From Malus domestica (taxonomy: Eukaryota; Streptophyta; Magnoliopsida; Rosales; Rosaceae): a stretch of DNA of 64,000 nucleotides. A program made the translations under genes and the position numbers. How positions within the stretch are numbered: position 1 is the stretch's first letter; every line of letters starts with the position of its first letter. The notes below the pieces were generated by a model. The model did no database searches. It saw only the letters and a program-made list of their open reading frames with translations, and had not been told where the DNA came from. The stretch lies in NCBI RefSeq assembly GCF_042453785.1, contig NC_091664.1, forward strand, positions 29,312,501 to 29,376,500. The letters run 5' to 3'. Shown here one piece after another: positions 23,031-37,012 of this stretch.

Positions 23031-24139
23031 TAATCTACACACTGAAAAATTTATCTAGAAGTTGTTTCCTTCCACGTGTTATGTGGGTAGATCTAGATCT
23101 GGGTGGGTGGATATATAAAGGCTAATTAAGGCTGAGTCAAGTTGGCCAACTTTAAAAAATAATAGAAAAGTAGGCCAACTTTTGAAACTAACGTATGCAT
23201 CAGAAAATGCATGCATTATGGCGGGGATCACGTGAAAATGCAACCAGAATAACTATCAATTGTATATTATGTATTTTCTCCTCAATAATGATGTTTTTAC
23301 GAGCACGGAATTCTGCTGATTTATAATCGATGTTTGTAGAAATGAACAGAAACATACTAGATATTGTTTAAGTAGTAGTCAGAATTTCATATTGATCCCA
23401 ATATCAAACTCCTCCTGAAGTACATAGAGTTTCACAAAACCATCGAAAATACAGATTACGATGAAATATAATATTCACTACTAATTTGAGATATCTCATA
23501 ATAATATTTGTATCAAAAACGAAATATCAACTCCAAAAAACTTTATTAAGAACAATATCCGCTAAACCCCCTAAGTTACAATGTTTCGTTCTTACACTTG
23601 ATATTAGAAAAATGTTTCAACATAGCTGAAAATTGTGGCCTATGCATGAATTATCAGTCTAATAGTCGAAACTTAAAACGGTGTTAAAGATAAAGAGATG
23701 TGCGTGGATAGTACCATCCTACTTTTATCTATATTATTACATGACGATGTTAAATTAAACATTTATTATTTTCTTACACATCATATTTGCATGAACAAGA
23801 ACTAGCCAGCAATCTCTGAAAAGTCGTACCAGCAGCATGAGGCGATGCCACGATCGTATTATAATGCAAACAAAGAAGCTTGGAATCTCAGAGGAAATTT
23901 ATATTTTAAAAAAGATTTGTTTAACAAATCTTGTAAGAAGAAAATGTATATAATTAACAAGAGATTTGGATGGGCAACAGAAATTAATTGAGATTAATTA
24001 GCACAAGACAACGATCACCTGAAGGAAAACAAAATTATGGAAGATGGGAAAGCTCAGTATTTTGTAATTAGTACTAATGAAAGATGTTTCCATTTTTCTT
24101 CTTATTTTAATGAATAAATAATTGATGTTTATGGTGATT

Positions 24140-24315
24140 TAGATGGGATGATTATAAGTTCATTTGAAGTTGCTTTTAAAAATGGCTGAAAAAGTTTTTG
24201 ATAAAAAAATTGTTAGATCTAATCCTTAATAAAAATGTAATTGAATCATGAAAAAACACTTCAAGTACTTTTGGAAACGAAAAATATTTTTTCTTAATGT
24301 TTTGAGTCTTTTAAT
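24140..24315. repeat. Old dispersed repeat (MITE-like), copy 2
   Basis: It is related to 20750-21010 as described there. The surrounding region 23040-25640 shows no genes; it contains AT-rich sequence, one more MITE and a (GTTT)n run near 25265. Confidence 0.4.
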
Positions 24316-24835
24316 CGAGCCCAAATTATTGGGTTTGTATCTTGTTGTTCATGCACGCATTGATGCAATGCAAGGTCGTTTTTTTTGGGTCTGCCTTTTA
24401 TGAGAGATGCATTTTTCTTGTATATACTTTTAAAATAGGTTATAATAATTTTCACTATAAAACCGGGTTATAATAATTTTCTTGTCTATATTTTATAATG
24501 GTGTCGAACTCATCATAATTTCAGACACAACTAAAAATTACACGAATACAAAACCTCATGAGTACATGATTGGCATTGACCAAATCATTCACAAAATGTT
24601 TATCATTTGTGTACATATAGATCAATTCATATGTGATACAAACACGACACAAATGTACATAAGTAAAACTAAAACAAGAGTGTGATAAGGTTGTGTGAAA
24701 CCATAATACAAGAGGTTCGATATTTATGTTTGTAGTCACATAGTCAGTGTCATATGATGAGTGGACCTTAGATCAGTTTTAATTTAAAAAGTAATGCAAG
24801 GTATATTAAAGTCTGTGGGGGTGGAGTCAAGAAAT

Positions 24836-24964
24836 GGTGGGCTACCCACACACTTCTTTTTATTTCTTACACGTTTTAATTTTTGACCATTAGATCGAAT
24901 AAATTAAAAAAGATAAAAAAAAATATGTATAAGAAGTAAAAACGGATGTGTGGATAACACCACC
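24836..24964. mobile_element. Diverged MITE of the 'ggggtgtgctatccacac' family
   Basis: The left end GGTGGGCTACCCACACAC and right end GTGTGGATAACACCACC are inverted repeats. The interior shares TTTTTACTTCTTA / GTAAAAACGG and a central ATCGAATAAATT phrase with the copies at 5035 and 48733. Confidence 0.55.
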
Positions 24965-25723
24965 CGTCAACAAAATGTAGAATGTGATTAAAAGTTAAAA
25001 CAAACCCTAACAAAAATAAATAAAAATCATTCAAGATTGATTTTGTTTTTTCTTCATACAATGTGAGCCCGTGCTTGGTCCAGCCTCCATAAGCGGGCCG
25101 ATCCGGCCCGAAAAACGCACCCGATAACCAAAAGCCCAAAGATAGTTTCGACAATTACTTTGTTTTATTTATCACCGTTTGGATGTGCTACTCTATAAAG
25201 TGCTTTTACTCACTAGCACTTTTTATTTATAACACTTTTCAGTAACTCTTCTATGAGGAAGTAGTTTGTTTGTTTGTTTGTTTTTTTTTTTTTTTGGATC
25301 AATGAAGAAGTAGTTTGTTGTTTGGCATGCAACCAACTAAAACGCTTTTGTATTGTATATAAGCGTTTTTTTACAATTTTTGACCGTCAATTTGTTCTTT
25401 TGTCTCTGGATCCTTTCCACCAAATTCAACTAGTCCGGGATTCGGATCGTTGGATTTTGATTTAACGGCTACAAACATGGGCCTCTTTAAAATTATATAA
25501 CTATAGCCGTTGGATCAAAATTCAACGGCTTAGATCTCGGACCGGTGGATTTGGTGGAAACGCCAGTTCGTCAAAGAAGAATAAAACGACGGCCACGTGG
25601 CCTCTTGTTATTGGGTAAAACAATCTCACGGTGAACGCCGTCAGCGCATAGGAACCGCACCCCTCAATCCACAGTCGAATATTGCTTCTCTCACTCTCTC
25701 TGTTTGCACAGTGGGTTTTTTAA

Positions 25724-25732
25724 TTAGGGTTT
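25724..25732 (+). promoter_or_regulatory. Telo-box-like element (TTAGGGTTT) upstream of eIF2B epsilon
   Basis: The motif lies about 75 bp before the start codon, beside a CT-rich tract. Telo boxes (AAACCCTAA) are frequent in promoters or leaders of plant genes for translation proteins. A single short motif is weak evidence. Confidence 0.35.
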
Positions 25733-25805
25733 TTCTAAATTGACAGCTTACAATTCTCTGTTGTTCGATTAATTCATCGGAGTTCATCCGGGGAAGACGA
25801 CGACA

Positions 25806-28800
25806 ATGGGCGCACAGAAAAAAGGTGCATCTAGGGTTTCAGAGGACCCTGAGGAACTGGCACGTGTCCCCTTGCAGGCCATCCTCTTAGCTGATAGTTT
25901 CACCACCAAATTCCGACCCATCACACTCGAACGCCCCAAAGTATATATCTTTCTCTCTCTTTATATCTATAGGCATGCATTATATATATATATGCGTGTG
26001 TGCGTGTGTGCGCCTATATCATTTGATTTATATATATGTATTTATGTGTTTTGTTTGACATTTGTGTGTATATATTTACATGAATGTATATATGTAAATG
26101 CAATTCAAGTAGTTTATAATGCAGTTTTAGTGGAATGGAAACAAGGGCTTTCGGAAAATTTGCGAAGTTTCGATCTTTTTTTTTTGTTAGTTTTCGATGA
26201 TAGTTTTGGAAATTCGCAACTAAACAGATGTTATCATGGCTAATTGGGTTAGTATAATGGTCAATTGGTTTAATTGAGCTTAGGGAATGTTGATCACTGT
26301 TTCTGCTACTAGGCTGCTGGCTTAAAACTTTTAACATGTTTTCGACTGCTCTTGTTGAACGCTAACACTTGACGGTGAAGCTAGAAAACAAAGAAGGTAT
26401 TAGAAGTTTTTTGTTTGAATTTTTTGTGTAGAGATGATCTTATAGGTAGTGACATCTGTATGCGCAACAAAGCTATGAATGCAAGTATTCTATGTGCATT
26501 GTCATGTTTATTGCTCGTTTCTTTTTTATGAAGGTGCTGTTGCCATTGGTAAATGTCCCGATGATCAATTACACCTTAGCATGGCTTGAGTCAGCTGGCG
26601 TTGAGGAGGTTTTTGTTTTTTGTTGTGCTCATTCTAAGCAAGTGATTGATTATTTGGAGAGTTCAGAGTGGTTTGCTCAACCCAACTTCACAGTCACAAC
26701 GATTGAGTCGCATAATTCTGTTAGTGCTGGAGATGCTCTGCGCTTGATATATGAGCGCAACGTGGTATGTTCTTATCTTAACCTTCTTGCATTTCGTTTT
26801 CTCTATGTTTCCAAATATACTTAGACTTATATCTATATTCTTCATTTTGAGATAAGATCAATATAGGCATGATGTTTGTGATTTTGAAAAGTGGGAATCC
26901 CATTTGAACTAGATCGATGGTACACGACGTGATCCAAGACGTATACTCAGGATATTTTATTTCATTACAAATAGAAAACTTTCCCCCTTTATTCCAAATG
27001 ACATTATCGCATCAGGTCACTATAATATGGTTAACTTGTACTAGAGTTACTCCACTTTCTCTGAATTTTTTGGATAATGTAATAAAATCTGAGATTTGTA
27101 GGGTGTTAGTTTCCCCTTTTGCCGCTACTTCTGTAACTATTTATTTTTAGTGAGGTTAATTTAAACGTATCCTGAATCTTTACAGTTGCAACATTTTTTG
27201 TACACTAGAATTTTTATTATTTTCCCTCTTTCCTCTACAGATACATGGAGATTTTGTCCTAATTAGTGGGGACACTGTGAGCAACATGTCGCTTACTCAG
27301 GTGCTTCAAGAACATAAAGAGAGAAGAAAAAAAGATAGTAATGCTGTGATGACAATAGTTATAAAACGGTCAAAGCCTTCTCAGATCACTCATCAATCTC
27401 GACTTGGCACTGATGAGCTGTTTATGGCAACAGATCCTAATACAAAGCAGCTTTTATATTATGAGGACAAGGCAGACGATACAAAAGGATCTATCTATCT
27501 CGATAAGTTGTTGATCGCTGAGAACCCTACAATTACTTTACACAATGATAAACAGGTAACATCTCAGCCCTGCCCTTGAAATTTTGTGGTTGTTTATTAA
27601 TCTCTGTAGAAAGTCTACTTGATCTTTTTGTAGTGATCCTCAATAAATCTTAATTGTTTTACTGTCATCTGGTGAGGTCTTTCATTGTAATGTGCCTGTT
27701 GAAGGATCTTGCGGATGTTCGATTACTCTATCAGGTCTACATTTGTACTTACCCCGTAAAATAAATAACCATAATAAAAAGTTGATCTCTGACATGGAAT
27801 TTGTGTGAATATCAAAACAAAAGAGATTTGAAAAGACTCCTAATTCAGAAATTTAGGACCATTTAGTTTGCAAAATCTCTTTTGCTAATTCTTCCCAAGC
27901 ATTATCAAATGAGATGAAGCAAAGTAGCCTTATCCATGATTCAAGATTGACCCTGATTGCTTCTGTAATTAATGGAACTGAACCTTGAATCACACCTGTA
28001 GGTTTATTTGATTCATCAGTTCACCTGTATTAGGATATTATATTCAGTATAACGCTTATTAGAATCTGTAGTGAGCTGTAGTTTTAGTTTTGGCTCTCAT
28101 GTTTCTCACTACTCTTGAAGTTAAGGGAAAAAAAAAATTCTTTCCTGTTATTTAGGACTTACAGTTGATAGATTTTTTGAATTCTCTTAGGGTAGAAATG
28201 GGTTTAGGGCATGGGTCTCATATTATCAAAAGGCTGTTTTATCTTCTTGGGGCAATGTGGCTGATGATGCCCTTGGTGTGAATCTATTTTGCAGAATCAC
28301 CATTCACATTTTTATTGTGTTTGTATGGTGTGAATCTATTCTAACAACTATTCCACCAACTTTTTATTGTTAAAATCTGCAGGATTGCCATATTGACATA
28401 TGCTCTCCTGAAGTCCTCAGCCTTTTCACAGACAATTTTGATTATCAACATCTACGTCGTCACTTTTTGAAGGGATTGCTTCTTGATGATGTATGTCTTG
28501 TACTGGACATCTCTTTGTTTATTCTGTGTTTATAGTTTACCTTGCAATTCTTCTAAGGGAACCATCTATCCATTCAGATTATGGGTTACAAAATATTCAC
28601 TCATGAAATTCACTCGAGTTATGCGGCTAGAATTGACAACTTCCGAAGCTACGATACAGTTAGTAAAGACATAATTCAGAGATGGACTTACCCATTGGTG
28701 CCAGATGTGAAGTTTTTTGGGAATTCTTCAATAAAACTGGAAAGACGGGGGATGTATCGAGCATCAGGTAATGTTCAGTATATTGATGTGACATATAAAT

Positions 28801-31800
28801 CGCATATAATTATTTATGTTTTTAATTTACTTTCTTTTGGTTTTGTTTTGTTTTTTTTTGGGGGGGGGGGGGGGATTACTTAGGGGCAGGGGGAGGGGTT
28901 GCTATTGACTGTGGACATCTTGATGAATGTTCTTTAGATATTTAGTGTTCCATCCTGTTTTATTTTTTAAATTATTGTATTCTATCACATTTAACCAACA
29001 TTCTACAACCGTGGTTTGGTTCCAACTTCCAAGTGATTTTTCACTGTTATGTTGGCTGTCTTCATAAAGTCATTTGTTGGATAATTGTTCTTTGTGCCAA
29101 TTCTTCAAATTCGCATCATAAATGCTCTGTGTCATCCTTTCCTACCTTTACGATCTGCCCTTCCCTATCGAAAGTAAGATTTGATCACCTAGTATTTGGT
29201 ATAATTATAACGTTAAGAGACTTTACGAAGGCCAATGCTTATAAAATAAGTTGACTTTATTTCCTAAGGTCCTTGCATGCATAGATATATTGTGACTTAA
29301 GTTAAACTAATACTTGACTTCTAATTATAAGCAGTGAACTTAGAAAAAAAAATAAAAATCCCTTACTCAACTGCTGGAATAACTTGGCCTTTATGTACTA
29401 AAGTTAGCATTCACTTGCTGTTTATCCAATAGTTAGTAGCATTTAATAAAATTTTGGAAATTTGTTGGGTGATCTGCTCTGTAAACATAATAATAGCATG
29501 CCTGGTTGCTCCTGAAATGGTTGTCTGCTATTGTAAACTTAACCGGTTTTCTATTTTTTTATCTTATTATGTGTGATTTGATAAACTAGCTTCTCTTCAG
29601 ACATAGGGCTATCACGCTCTGCACAGATTGGGCCTTTTACAGTCATTGGGAGTGGCACCAAGATTGGGAACAACACCAAAATTACAAATTCTGTTATTGG
29701 GGAAGGGTGCTCTATTGGATCAAATGTCTCAATAGAAGGCTCCTATATATGGGATAATGCCACCATTGAAGATGGCTGCAAGCTGAGGCATGCTATTGTA
29801 TGTGATGGAGTGATAATGAAGTCTGGAGCAGTTTTGGAACCTGGTGTAGTTTTGTCTTTCAAGGTACGTGCCTTTAATCCTGTTTTAGCACTATTTCAAA
29901 CTGTCAAATGTTAGTTCTTCTTTCTTGTCTATATAATGCTCAAAAAGAAAAAACTGAAGAAAATTGTACAATACAGATAGTAAGCAGTTTACTGGCCCAT
30001 ATATATAGTTTGAATCTTTTTACAGCGTTATAAATTCATTTGGACTTGTATTCTAGTGCTGATAAGATCTTTAAAATCTGTTGATGTTAAAATTAAGTTC
30101 TGAAATCAAAAGATTTATAACTTATATTCCCTTGATGTTAAAATTGTGCCTTGTTATCGTTTGCAAACTCCATGTTTAAATAGCATTTTCAGTTTGCAGT
30201 GTATTTGTCATTTCGTCCTGAGAAATACCTGTATTTCTCTCTTTTACTGTTCTTTTGATGTCATGCTCGATATTTTCTTAGAAGGAAATGTGAACCTTTG
30301 CCTGCTCAAATTTAGTTTGTCCTTGCAAATTGATCTTTCCTTTTTGTCTGGATTTGTATGAGCCAAATACATACATTTTGCATGTGGTTTTCTGAAGTCT
30401 TATCGATCTTAATGTGCTTTTACACTGTTTACCTTCAGGTTGTTATAGGACAAAAATTTATTGTCCCTTCATACTCAAAGGTATCTCGGCTTCAGCAGCC
30501 AACTAAGCTAGATAGTGACGATGAGCTGGAGTACGCTGACAATAGCAGCGGGATTGCAGAAATGTCATGTAATGTTTTCAAATTTTGTTCCTAAGCTTCA
30601 TGTTTGTTCTTGTTGAGTTCTGTTATGTGCAAAAGAATGGCCTTAGCCATGTGCGATACTTTTAAGGCATCTGCTTTTTATTAGTCATATTGCTGCTCTT
30701 TAGATACTACAGATAATTAGCAGTAAATTTGTTGGAGTAGGATGATTTACTGGATTCTTTGTTTTATTTTGTGGATGACCATGGTTATTGATTTCCATAA
30801 CTTTGTAATAAATGTCTCCTAAGTTTCTGGGACATGTCATCCAGATGCAATGAATTTATACTTGTTAATTGTCTATTTGATGAAATTAGTATTGATTTTA
30901 GCTTTGTTTGTCTGGATGTAGTAGTGGATATAGCAAATTTTGTTAGGGACAGCTGTCCCGTATTTTTAACCTCATTTAATTCCTTTTGTTTATACTTGTT
31001 ATTAATGGTAAGAGATGTAATCTTTCTCATTGATATTTATCCTTATCATGTGGTTACCTGCAGCTATCACACCTACTGTGGATAAACTAAATGAGGAAAC
31101 AACGAACCAACGAATGGAGACACAATGTTGGCCCAAATCTGAGGTTAGCTATGTAGTTTAATTCTGTTCTTGTATTCTCTGTAAATGCAAAAATTGTACA
31201 GTAAGTGCACTCAAGCTTTGGTGAACGGCTAAGCTCGTTAAGAGTAGATACTTAGGTTTTGAAGATTTAAGACAAAAAATTAAAAAAAAAAAATTGCTCA
31301 GACTAGCATTAATATTATGGGTGTTTGATTATTATACTTCACTCAGACATAGCATTGGATGACACAATCCCTTGAAATCCAGACTGAAAGACGACTATGT
31401 GTGGATTTGTGTCTATAAATTAGTTACAATTTAGCTTGCTCACAGCATGGTCCCTCCAATTTATAGGTAAATGTGGGTCAGAAGGGGGAAGGGTGTACAT
31501 TTTTTCCCCTCATTAGTGTTTAAATGACCCTGAGATAGGGATGCTCCCAAGTGTGAGTATGGTTTGAATTCAAACACTAACAGGGGGAGGGGGGAGAATG
31601 AAAATGAATGATCGTTGACTTGAAAGAGCATTTGAAAATAATTCAATGACCACTGTTTGCTTTGACTTTGAACAACACCGATTCCTTTTTTTGCTATGTA
31701 AAGAAACTTGTACATTTCTCTTTATAGTGGTAGTGCTTATGCAATGATGAGCTTCAGCATTGTTTTAGTTCCATATTTCCCTCTTGTAAATAATGAGAAT

Positions 31801-34602
31801 ATTGTGTCTCACTTGCAATCTTTTATATGTCGTGGACTGTACTGCTGCATTTATCTTGACATTCTCTAATAACAGTTGTTATTGTTGATCAGCTTGGTAC
31901 TGGTGGGGCTGGTTATGTTTGGTCAATTTGTGAAGGAGGCCACGATGAGGAGTGGAGGCATTCAGTTGCTCCCATTCCTCCTGACAAACTTTTGGAGGCA
32001 ATACATGCTGCAGATGATGATTTGGAGCATGCTCAAGATGGCAGCTCCCTCCCACCTTCAGGAGAGTTAAAACCTGATTCTAATGATTCTGAAGGTGATG
32101 ATGGAGAGTTTCGAGATGATTCTGCCTACTTTGAGAGAGAGGTGAACATTGTCAATTAGAATGCTGATGGTAAATACACACATACAAAGTTAAAACCAAT
32201 CCTCAACAATTTCATTGTTATCTGCAGGTTGAAGCAACCTTTCTAAGAGCTGTGCATGAAAACATACAAGTAGACCACGTCATATTAGAAGTGAATTCAC
32301 TGAGGTATTCCCTCGGTTTTCCCAATAGAACTCTATCAGTTACTCTTTTCCTTGTTATTGCACCTCCTATTTTTACTTTTCTGAAGGTATGCAAAATGGT
32401 CATTCTCTCTTAATATTTCGAGTTGTAGGCACAAACATGTATCTGATGAAACGATGCTAACTTATATTGAATTTTTTTTATTAAACCACTCATGATTACT
32501 CGCTTTTGTTAATTTCTTCAATTCTTGCATGACCTTTTATCCATATTTTGTAATGCGTTAGTATGTATGCTTTTGTTATTGATGCTTGCCACTTTTTTGT
32601 CCATTGCAGGCTGTCATACAACAAGGTGGCTGCGGACTGTGCTGGAGCTTTATTTTATTCAATGATGAAATTGGCATTAGAAACTCCACATGGTTCACCA
32701 GGTAGCTTTTCCCGAACTTGCTATTATCTTCCCAACTTTTCATTCAAAGAAGCTTCTTTATGATTGGAAACTTGTATTAATATACTTTGAGAAATATGCT
32801 TCTATTTCCTTGTTTAACAATCGGCATTCTCTGGAAAAGTAAAAAGGAATAATTCAATGAGGTGCCAAAGAAAAGGTGGGTGGTTTGGGTTTTGCAAGGG
32901 TTTTTCTCTATTATATGAGTTAAGATCACATTGGGGGTAAGACGTGCATACATGAAGTGGTCAAGGTTTTCTAAGTTTGTTTTACAGCATCCATATCTTA
33001 ATTGAACAATTACATTGTAATTTTTGCTCAGCTGCAGTGTGAGTGCTATTTTCGTATTACTAACGTTGTTTGTCTTGCTTTGACAAAATAAATAAATAAA
33101 TAAAATGTTGTTTGTCTTGCTTGTTGACATATGGTCTTAACTAAATCTTGTTCAATTCCTTTCTTAGGTGAATTGGTTCAAGCTACTGTTAACATATTTA
33201 CAAATTGGAAAAAAATGCTGAAGTCTTACCTAGCAGAAATAGACGAGGAGGTTTGTAGTTGAATCCTTTTCTTTCATGCTTGTATTCGCTTCTTCAACCA
33301 TTAAACTCTACAATGGTCTCTCGCACTAGTGAGATTAGTTACATGTGAAATGTCCCCTCCCTTCCAAGCTTCTGCAGACGTGCTGATTTCATTTTTATAT
33401 CTGCATTATTCATTTACTTTCTTAAGCTTTGACGGTAGCGTGTGTGTTCCCTGTGCAGTCATATTAACCTTTGTTTCCATTTGACTTGAACCCCGAGTAG
33501 GTCAAATATCCTATCCTATATAAGGCATATTAAGTCCAATTAGTAAATTTTATGTTCACTTTTTCAAGTTAACTGCTGGACACCATGATCCCTTCGTTTT
33601 GACGGTTGTTAATGCGATGCTGATTATTCCTGTATAAACTGTGTTGCTAATTTTACCTTTACAGAATTGCGATGCTTATTTTGGTTAGTGTTTTGTACTG
33701 AGTATTTTTCAATTTCCAGATTGAAGTGATACTTAGATTTGAAGAAATGTGTGAGTCCTTTAAGGAATTCTCTCCTGTGTTCGACAAGGTATGTCTTCCT
33801 ACACATGATCATAAACCAAGCATATAGAAATGGTGGATATGTTTCTGCCAAGTGCTTTTGCCAGGCTTTCTTTCTTAAGCAATGAAAAGCTATGGATAAA
33901 GCCATCTCAGAAACATTTTTGAATAAACGCTTTGCCAAAGTTAAATGAGATATTTGTTGTAACTTAGCCCTTTTTATTATCCTTAATTTCGTTTGCAATT
34001 TTGATCAGTTTTAATTTATTTTCTGACTGTTATAATTTTCTTTTCCAGATATTGCATCAACTGTACGAACTAGAAATTATACAAGAAGAAGCTATTATGA
34101 GGTGGGATGCCGAAAAGAAAAATGCAGAGGAAACAGATAGAGTTTATGTCAAGCAATCAGCGGCCTTTATTCAAGTAAGTACTATTATTTGATTTCTGTT
34201 CTATTACCTTACGCGATGATTAATAATCATTATATAACATAACGCACGCATGCTGCCATTGCACTAGGTGCAATTATTTATTCTATCAGTTTTGCAAATT
34301 CACTCCAGTGGCTGAGCTTTTTTAAATGAAATACGTCAAAATTTGACGTAGAAGTCTCTGTTATGTCCATATGCATTCAACATAAGAGAATAGTTCACAA
34401 TTCGGGTTAATTTATTGAATGAAAAAGAAAAGGTTGATTTCTGGCAACCAAAATTTGATGGCATGAACTTAATGGTGCATCTTTTTTAGTTAAATTTCGC
34501 ATGATGTTAGCCTTGCTTCACAGCAGTTTCATCTTTTGTGTCTTGTCTCAGTGGTTGAGAGAAGCCGAAGAAGAAGATGAAGATGAAGAAGATGAAGAAT
34601 AG
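25806..34602 (+). CDS. EIF2B5: Translation initiation factor eIF2B subunit epsilon
   Basis: Fifteen exons: 25806-25940, 26534-26764, 27241-27555, 28383-28490, 28578-28767, 29601-29863, 30439-30568, 31064-31143, 31893-32141, 32228-32304, 32610-32701, 33168-33250, 33720-33788, 34049-34174, 34552-34602. They sum to 2199 nt and 732 aa, the usual plant length. This is the catalytic subunit of the GDP/GTP exchange factor that recycles eIF2. In order: a nucleotidyltransferase-like N-terminal domain ([31 protein letters not shown]), left-handed beta-helix hexapeptide repeats in exon 6 ([19 protein letters not shown], then [15 protein letters not shown]), an acidic linker (exons 7-9), and the C-terminal W2 HEAT domain (exons 10-15) with aromatic/acidic boxes ([35 protein letters not shown]). 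All introns appear GT-AG. No defects seen. A poly-G run (28859-28874) lies in intron 5. Confidence 0.97.
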
Positions 34603-35023
34603 GGAGCAGGTGATGTACGTAGGTCCAATTTCGTGGCGGATGCTTTAAACGAAGGGGGATGCAATGTTGAACAAGTGTTTTCTGATAATGTTGTATGGTA
34701 GAAAGGGAGAGGCTTTGTCTATAGGCCGGAAAATGGGTTTTACAAATTATCATGCACTTTGCATGTGTGTAATTTTTGACAGAAAATTAATAGTAACATT
34801 CTGTGTATTTTTACCGTTCAAGGATATTTCTAAGAGCTGGTTTGGTATTGCTGTGCCTTTGGAAAAAAAACAGCTTCTGTTGTGCTTTGAGAATATGCTC
34901 ATTTTTGCTGCTTCACGTTTTTAGTTTTTTTTTCATCCAAAACTGTGAAAATAAGTTATTTTTAAGTGTTTACCGAATATCTTTTTTAGTTTAGTTTTTT
35001 TTATACCCACTTTTCATAAAAGC

Positions 35024-35732
35024 TTAACCTTTGGAGAGAAGTGTTGGAATCTAAAGGTCTTCGCCTAAGCCGATCAAAGACAGAATATATAAAGTGTAAG
35101 TTCAATGCAAATGGAGGCCAAAACGAGTTAGGGGTGAGGATCGGAGATCAAGAAATACCAAAGAGCGATCGTTTTCGTTACCTAGGATCTATCTTGCAAA
35201 AAAACGAAGAATTAGATGGAGATCTCAACCATATAATACAAGCTGGATGGATGAAGTGGAAGAGTGCATCCGACGTGTTGTGTGACCGCCGTATGCCACT
35301 GAAGCTCAAGGGAAAATTTTATAGGACGGCGATGCTGTATGGCACAGAATGTTGGGCGGTGAAGCATCAACACGTACACAAAATGGGTGTAGCGGAGATA
35401 AGGATGCTTCGTTGGATGTGTGGGCACACGAGAAAGGATAAGATTAGGAATGAGGATATCCGGGGTAAAGTAGGAGTAGCCGAAATTGAAAGAAAGATGA
35501 GAGAAAATCGGTTACGATGGTTTGGACATGTGCAAAGAAGGCCTACTGATGTTCCGATTAGAAGATGCGACTATGGGACAGAGGTTCAGGGCCGAAGGGG
35601 TAGAGGAAGACCTAGGAAAACTTTGGAAGAAACTCTAAGAAAAGACTTAGAGTACTTGAATCTAACGAAGGACATGACACATGACCGAGCACAATGGCGT
35701 TCTAAGATTCATATAGCCGATCCCACTCAGTG
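35024..35732 (+). pseudogene. RTE-type LINE ORF fragment (C-terminal part), upstream piece of composite 1
   Basis: It is open for about 230 codons, beginning around LRLSRSKTEYIKCKFNANGG and including RFRYLGSILQ, LKGKFYRTAMLYGTECWAVK, MLRWMCGHTRKDKIRNEDIR, RLRWFGHVQRRP and GRGRPRKTLEETLRKDL. This is the post-reverse-transcriptase part of plant RTE/LINE ORF2. The catalytic RT motifs and endonuclease are absent, so it cannot work alone. Compared with the other copies, four residues (IRPA/IRPS before MLYG) are missing in frame. It passes into cargo sequence just after the ADPT end. Confidence 0.85.
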
Positions 35733-35979
35733 ACTTGGATTTTCCAAGTCTCCAACCGAGAAGTTTTCCTCACTCAGGAAATTAAGGGAACATTACCTCA
35801 ACCTACATGCTCCACTCACAAAGCTTCAACAAAAGAAAATTCAAAGAACTTAGCGAAGAAGGCTTTGGTGTATTTAACACAATACGTTGAAATGAAGGAA
35901 AGCTTATTTATTGATATCCCCGATAAGCTACAAATTTGTACATATACATAAGTCAAAATCAACAAACAAGAGGGAGCTT

Positions 35980-36654
35980 TCACAAAGGTTGCTTAGGAGA
36001 AGTCTCAGCAGTCAGTAGAGCCCCAGAAAGAGAAGGCACCAGAGGGGGATCATTCGGAGCCTCAGTACTGGACAGAACCCTAGAAGGAGGAGACATCAGA
36101 GGTTGGTCATTTGGAGCTTCATTACGCGGTACAACCTCAGAAGACGAAGGCAATAAATGCCTTTGGAACAGACCCACAAATCTCTGATGATCAAGTAAAA
36201 CCTGACCATCAAATTCCTTCATCTGGTCAAGCTTCCTCTTCATGTTTGTAGCATAGTCATGTGCGAGCCGGTGCAACTGTTTATTCTCATGCTTGAGCCC
36301 TCTAATCTCCTGTTTGAGACTCATCACTTCAGCCGCCAATGATTCAACTTGGCGGGTTCGAGCAAATAGGCGTTGGACCATATTAGACACAGAACCTGCA
36401 CACTGAACACTGAGAGCCAGAGAATCCTTAACAGCTAACTCATCAGACCGTTTGGAAAGGAGTCTGTTATCTTTGGGAGTGAGAATGTTCCTGACCACTA
36501 CCGCAGCGGTTATATCATTCTTCATCACGGAATCCCCAACGGTAAGAGGACCAGTAGGGGAGACGAAGGATGGGCGCCATATGTTGTCTGGAGAAGGCGG
36601 GGCTGCCTCTTCAACAAGGTTTAAGTCAAAACGACGGTTGGAGGGGCCATACAT
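35980..36654 (-). CDS. Open frame in retroposon cargo: 224-aa coiled-coil protein, function unknown
   Basis: It runs from the ATG at 36654 antisense to the flanking LINE pieces. The N-terminal part is MYGPSNRRFDLNLVEEAAPP followed by WRPSFVSPTGPLTVGDS. The middle (about 85-160) is a strong coiled coil (QVESLAAEVMSLKQEIRG, LKHENKQLHRLAHDYATNMK). The C-terminus has four imperfect repeats of the type SSTEAPNDPPLVPSLSGAL. No enzyme motif is visible. A 224-codon frame in the same place occurs in composite 2 with only scattered substitutions. I do not recognise the family. It is either an element-encoded protein or a captured host fragment; antisense frames of this sort are known in some plant LTR elements. 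Confidence 0.55.
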   Translation of the reverse strand: MYGPSNRRFDLNLVEEAAPPSPDNIWRPSFVSPTGPLTVGDSVMKNDITAAVVVRNILTPKDNRLLSKRSDELAVKDSLALSVQCAGSVSNMVQRLFARTRQVESLAAEVMSLKQEIRGLKHENKQLHRLAHDYATNMKRKLDQMKEFDGQVLLDHQRFVGLFQRHLLPSSSEVVPRNEAPNDQPLMSPPSRVLSSTEAPNDPPLVPSLSGALLTAETSPKQPL

Positions 36655-36785
36655 TTTCAAAGGTGTTGAAGAGAGAAGAGGTCGGACAAATCAAGATCTT
36701 AGAAGTGCAAGAATGGAGCTTCTACTGGTGGAGATTCAAGTGTGCTTTGGAACTTAATGCCAGCCCCTATAAAAATCTGCACTCG

Positions 36786-37012
36786 ACGGAGCTTCAGAAA
36801 TCGAAGAGGCATTTGCTTTCTCAAAAGCTGGGCTGCTCAGAGACCACGAGGGTCGATCTCAGAAATCGAAGAGGCGTTTGCTTTCTCAAAAGCTGGGCTG
36901 CTCAAAGACCATGAAGGCCGATCTCAGAAATCGAAGAGACGCTTGCTTTCTCAAAAGTTGGGCTGCTCAGAGACCACGATGGATGATCTTAGAAATCGAA
37001 GAGGCACCTACT
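36786..37012 (+). repeat. Tandem ~64-bp repeats in cargo of composite 1
   Basis: Four units each carry AGAAATCGAAGAGGC, TTTGCTTTCTCAAAAG(C/T)TGG and GCTGCTCAGAGACCACGA. The same unit appears in composite 2 (about 44930-45170 and 45600-45690). A related unit built on CAAAATCGAAGAGGCACCG and AATCTCGAGAGCCAGAC continues further along. Confidence 0.85.

Noticed and set aside
36786-37012. Regular ~64-bp repeats that superficially resemble a CRISPR array
   Set aside because: Plant nuclear context, no conserved short repeat with unique spacers (whole units are similar), no cas genes; they are tandem repeats of retroposon cargo.
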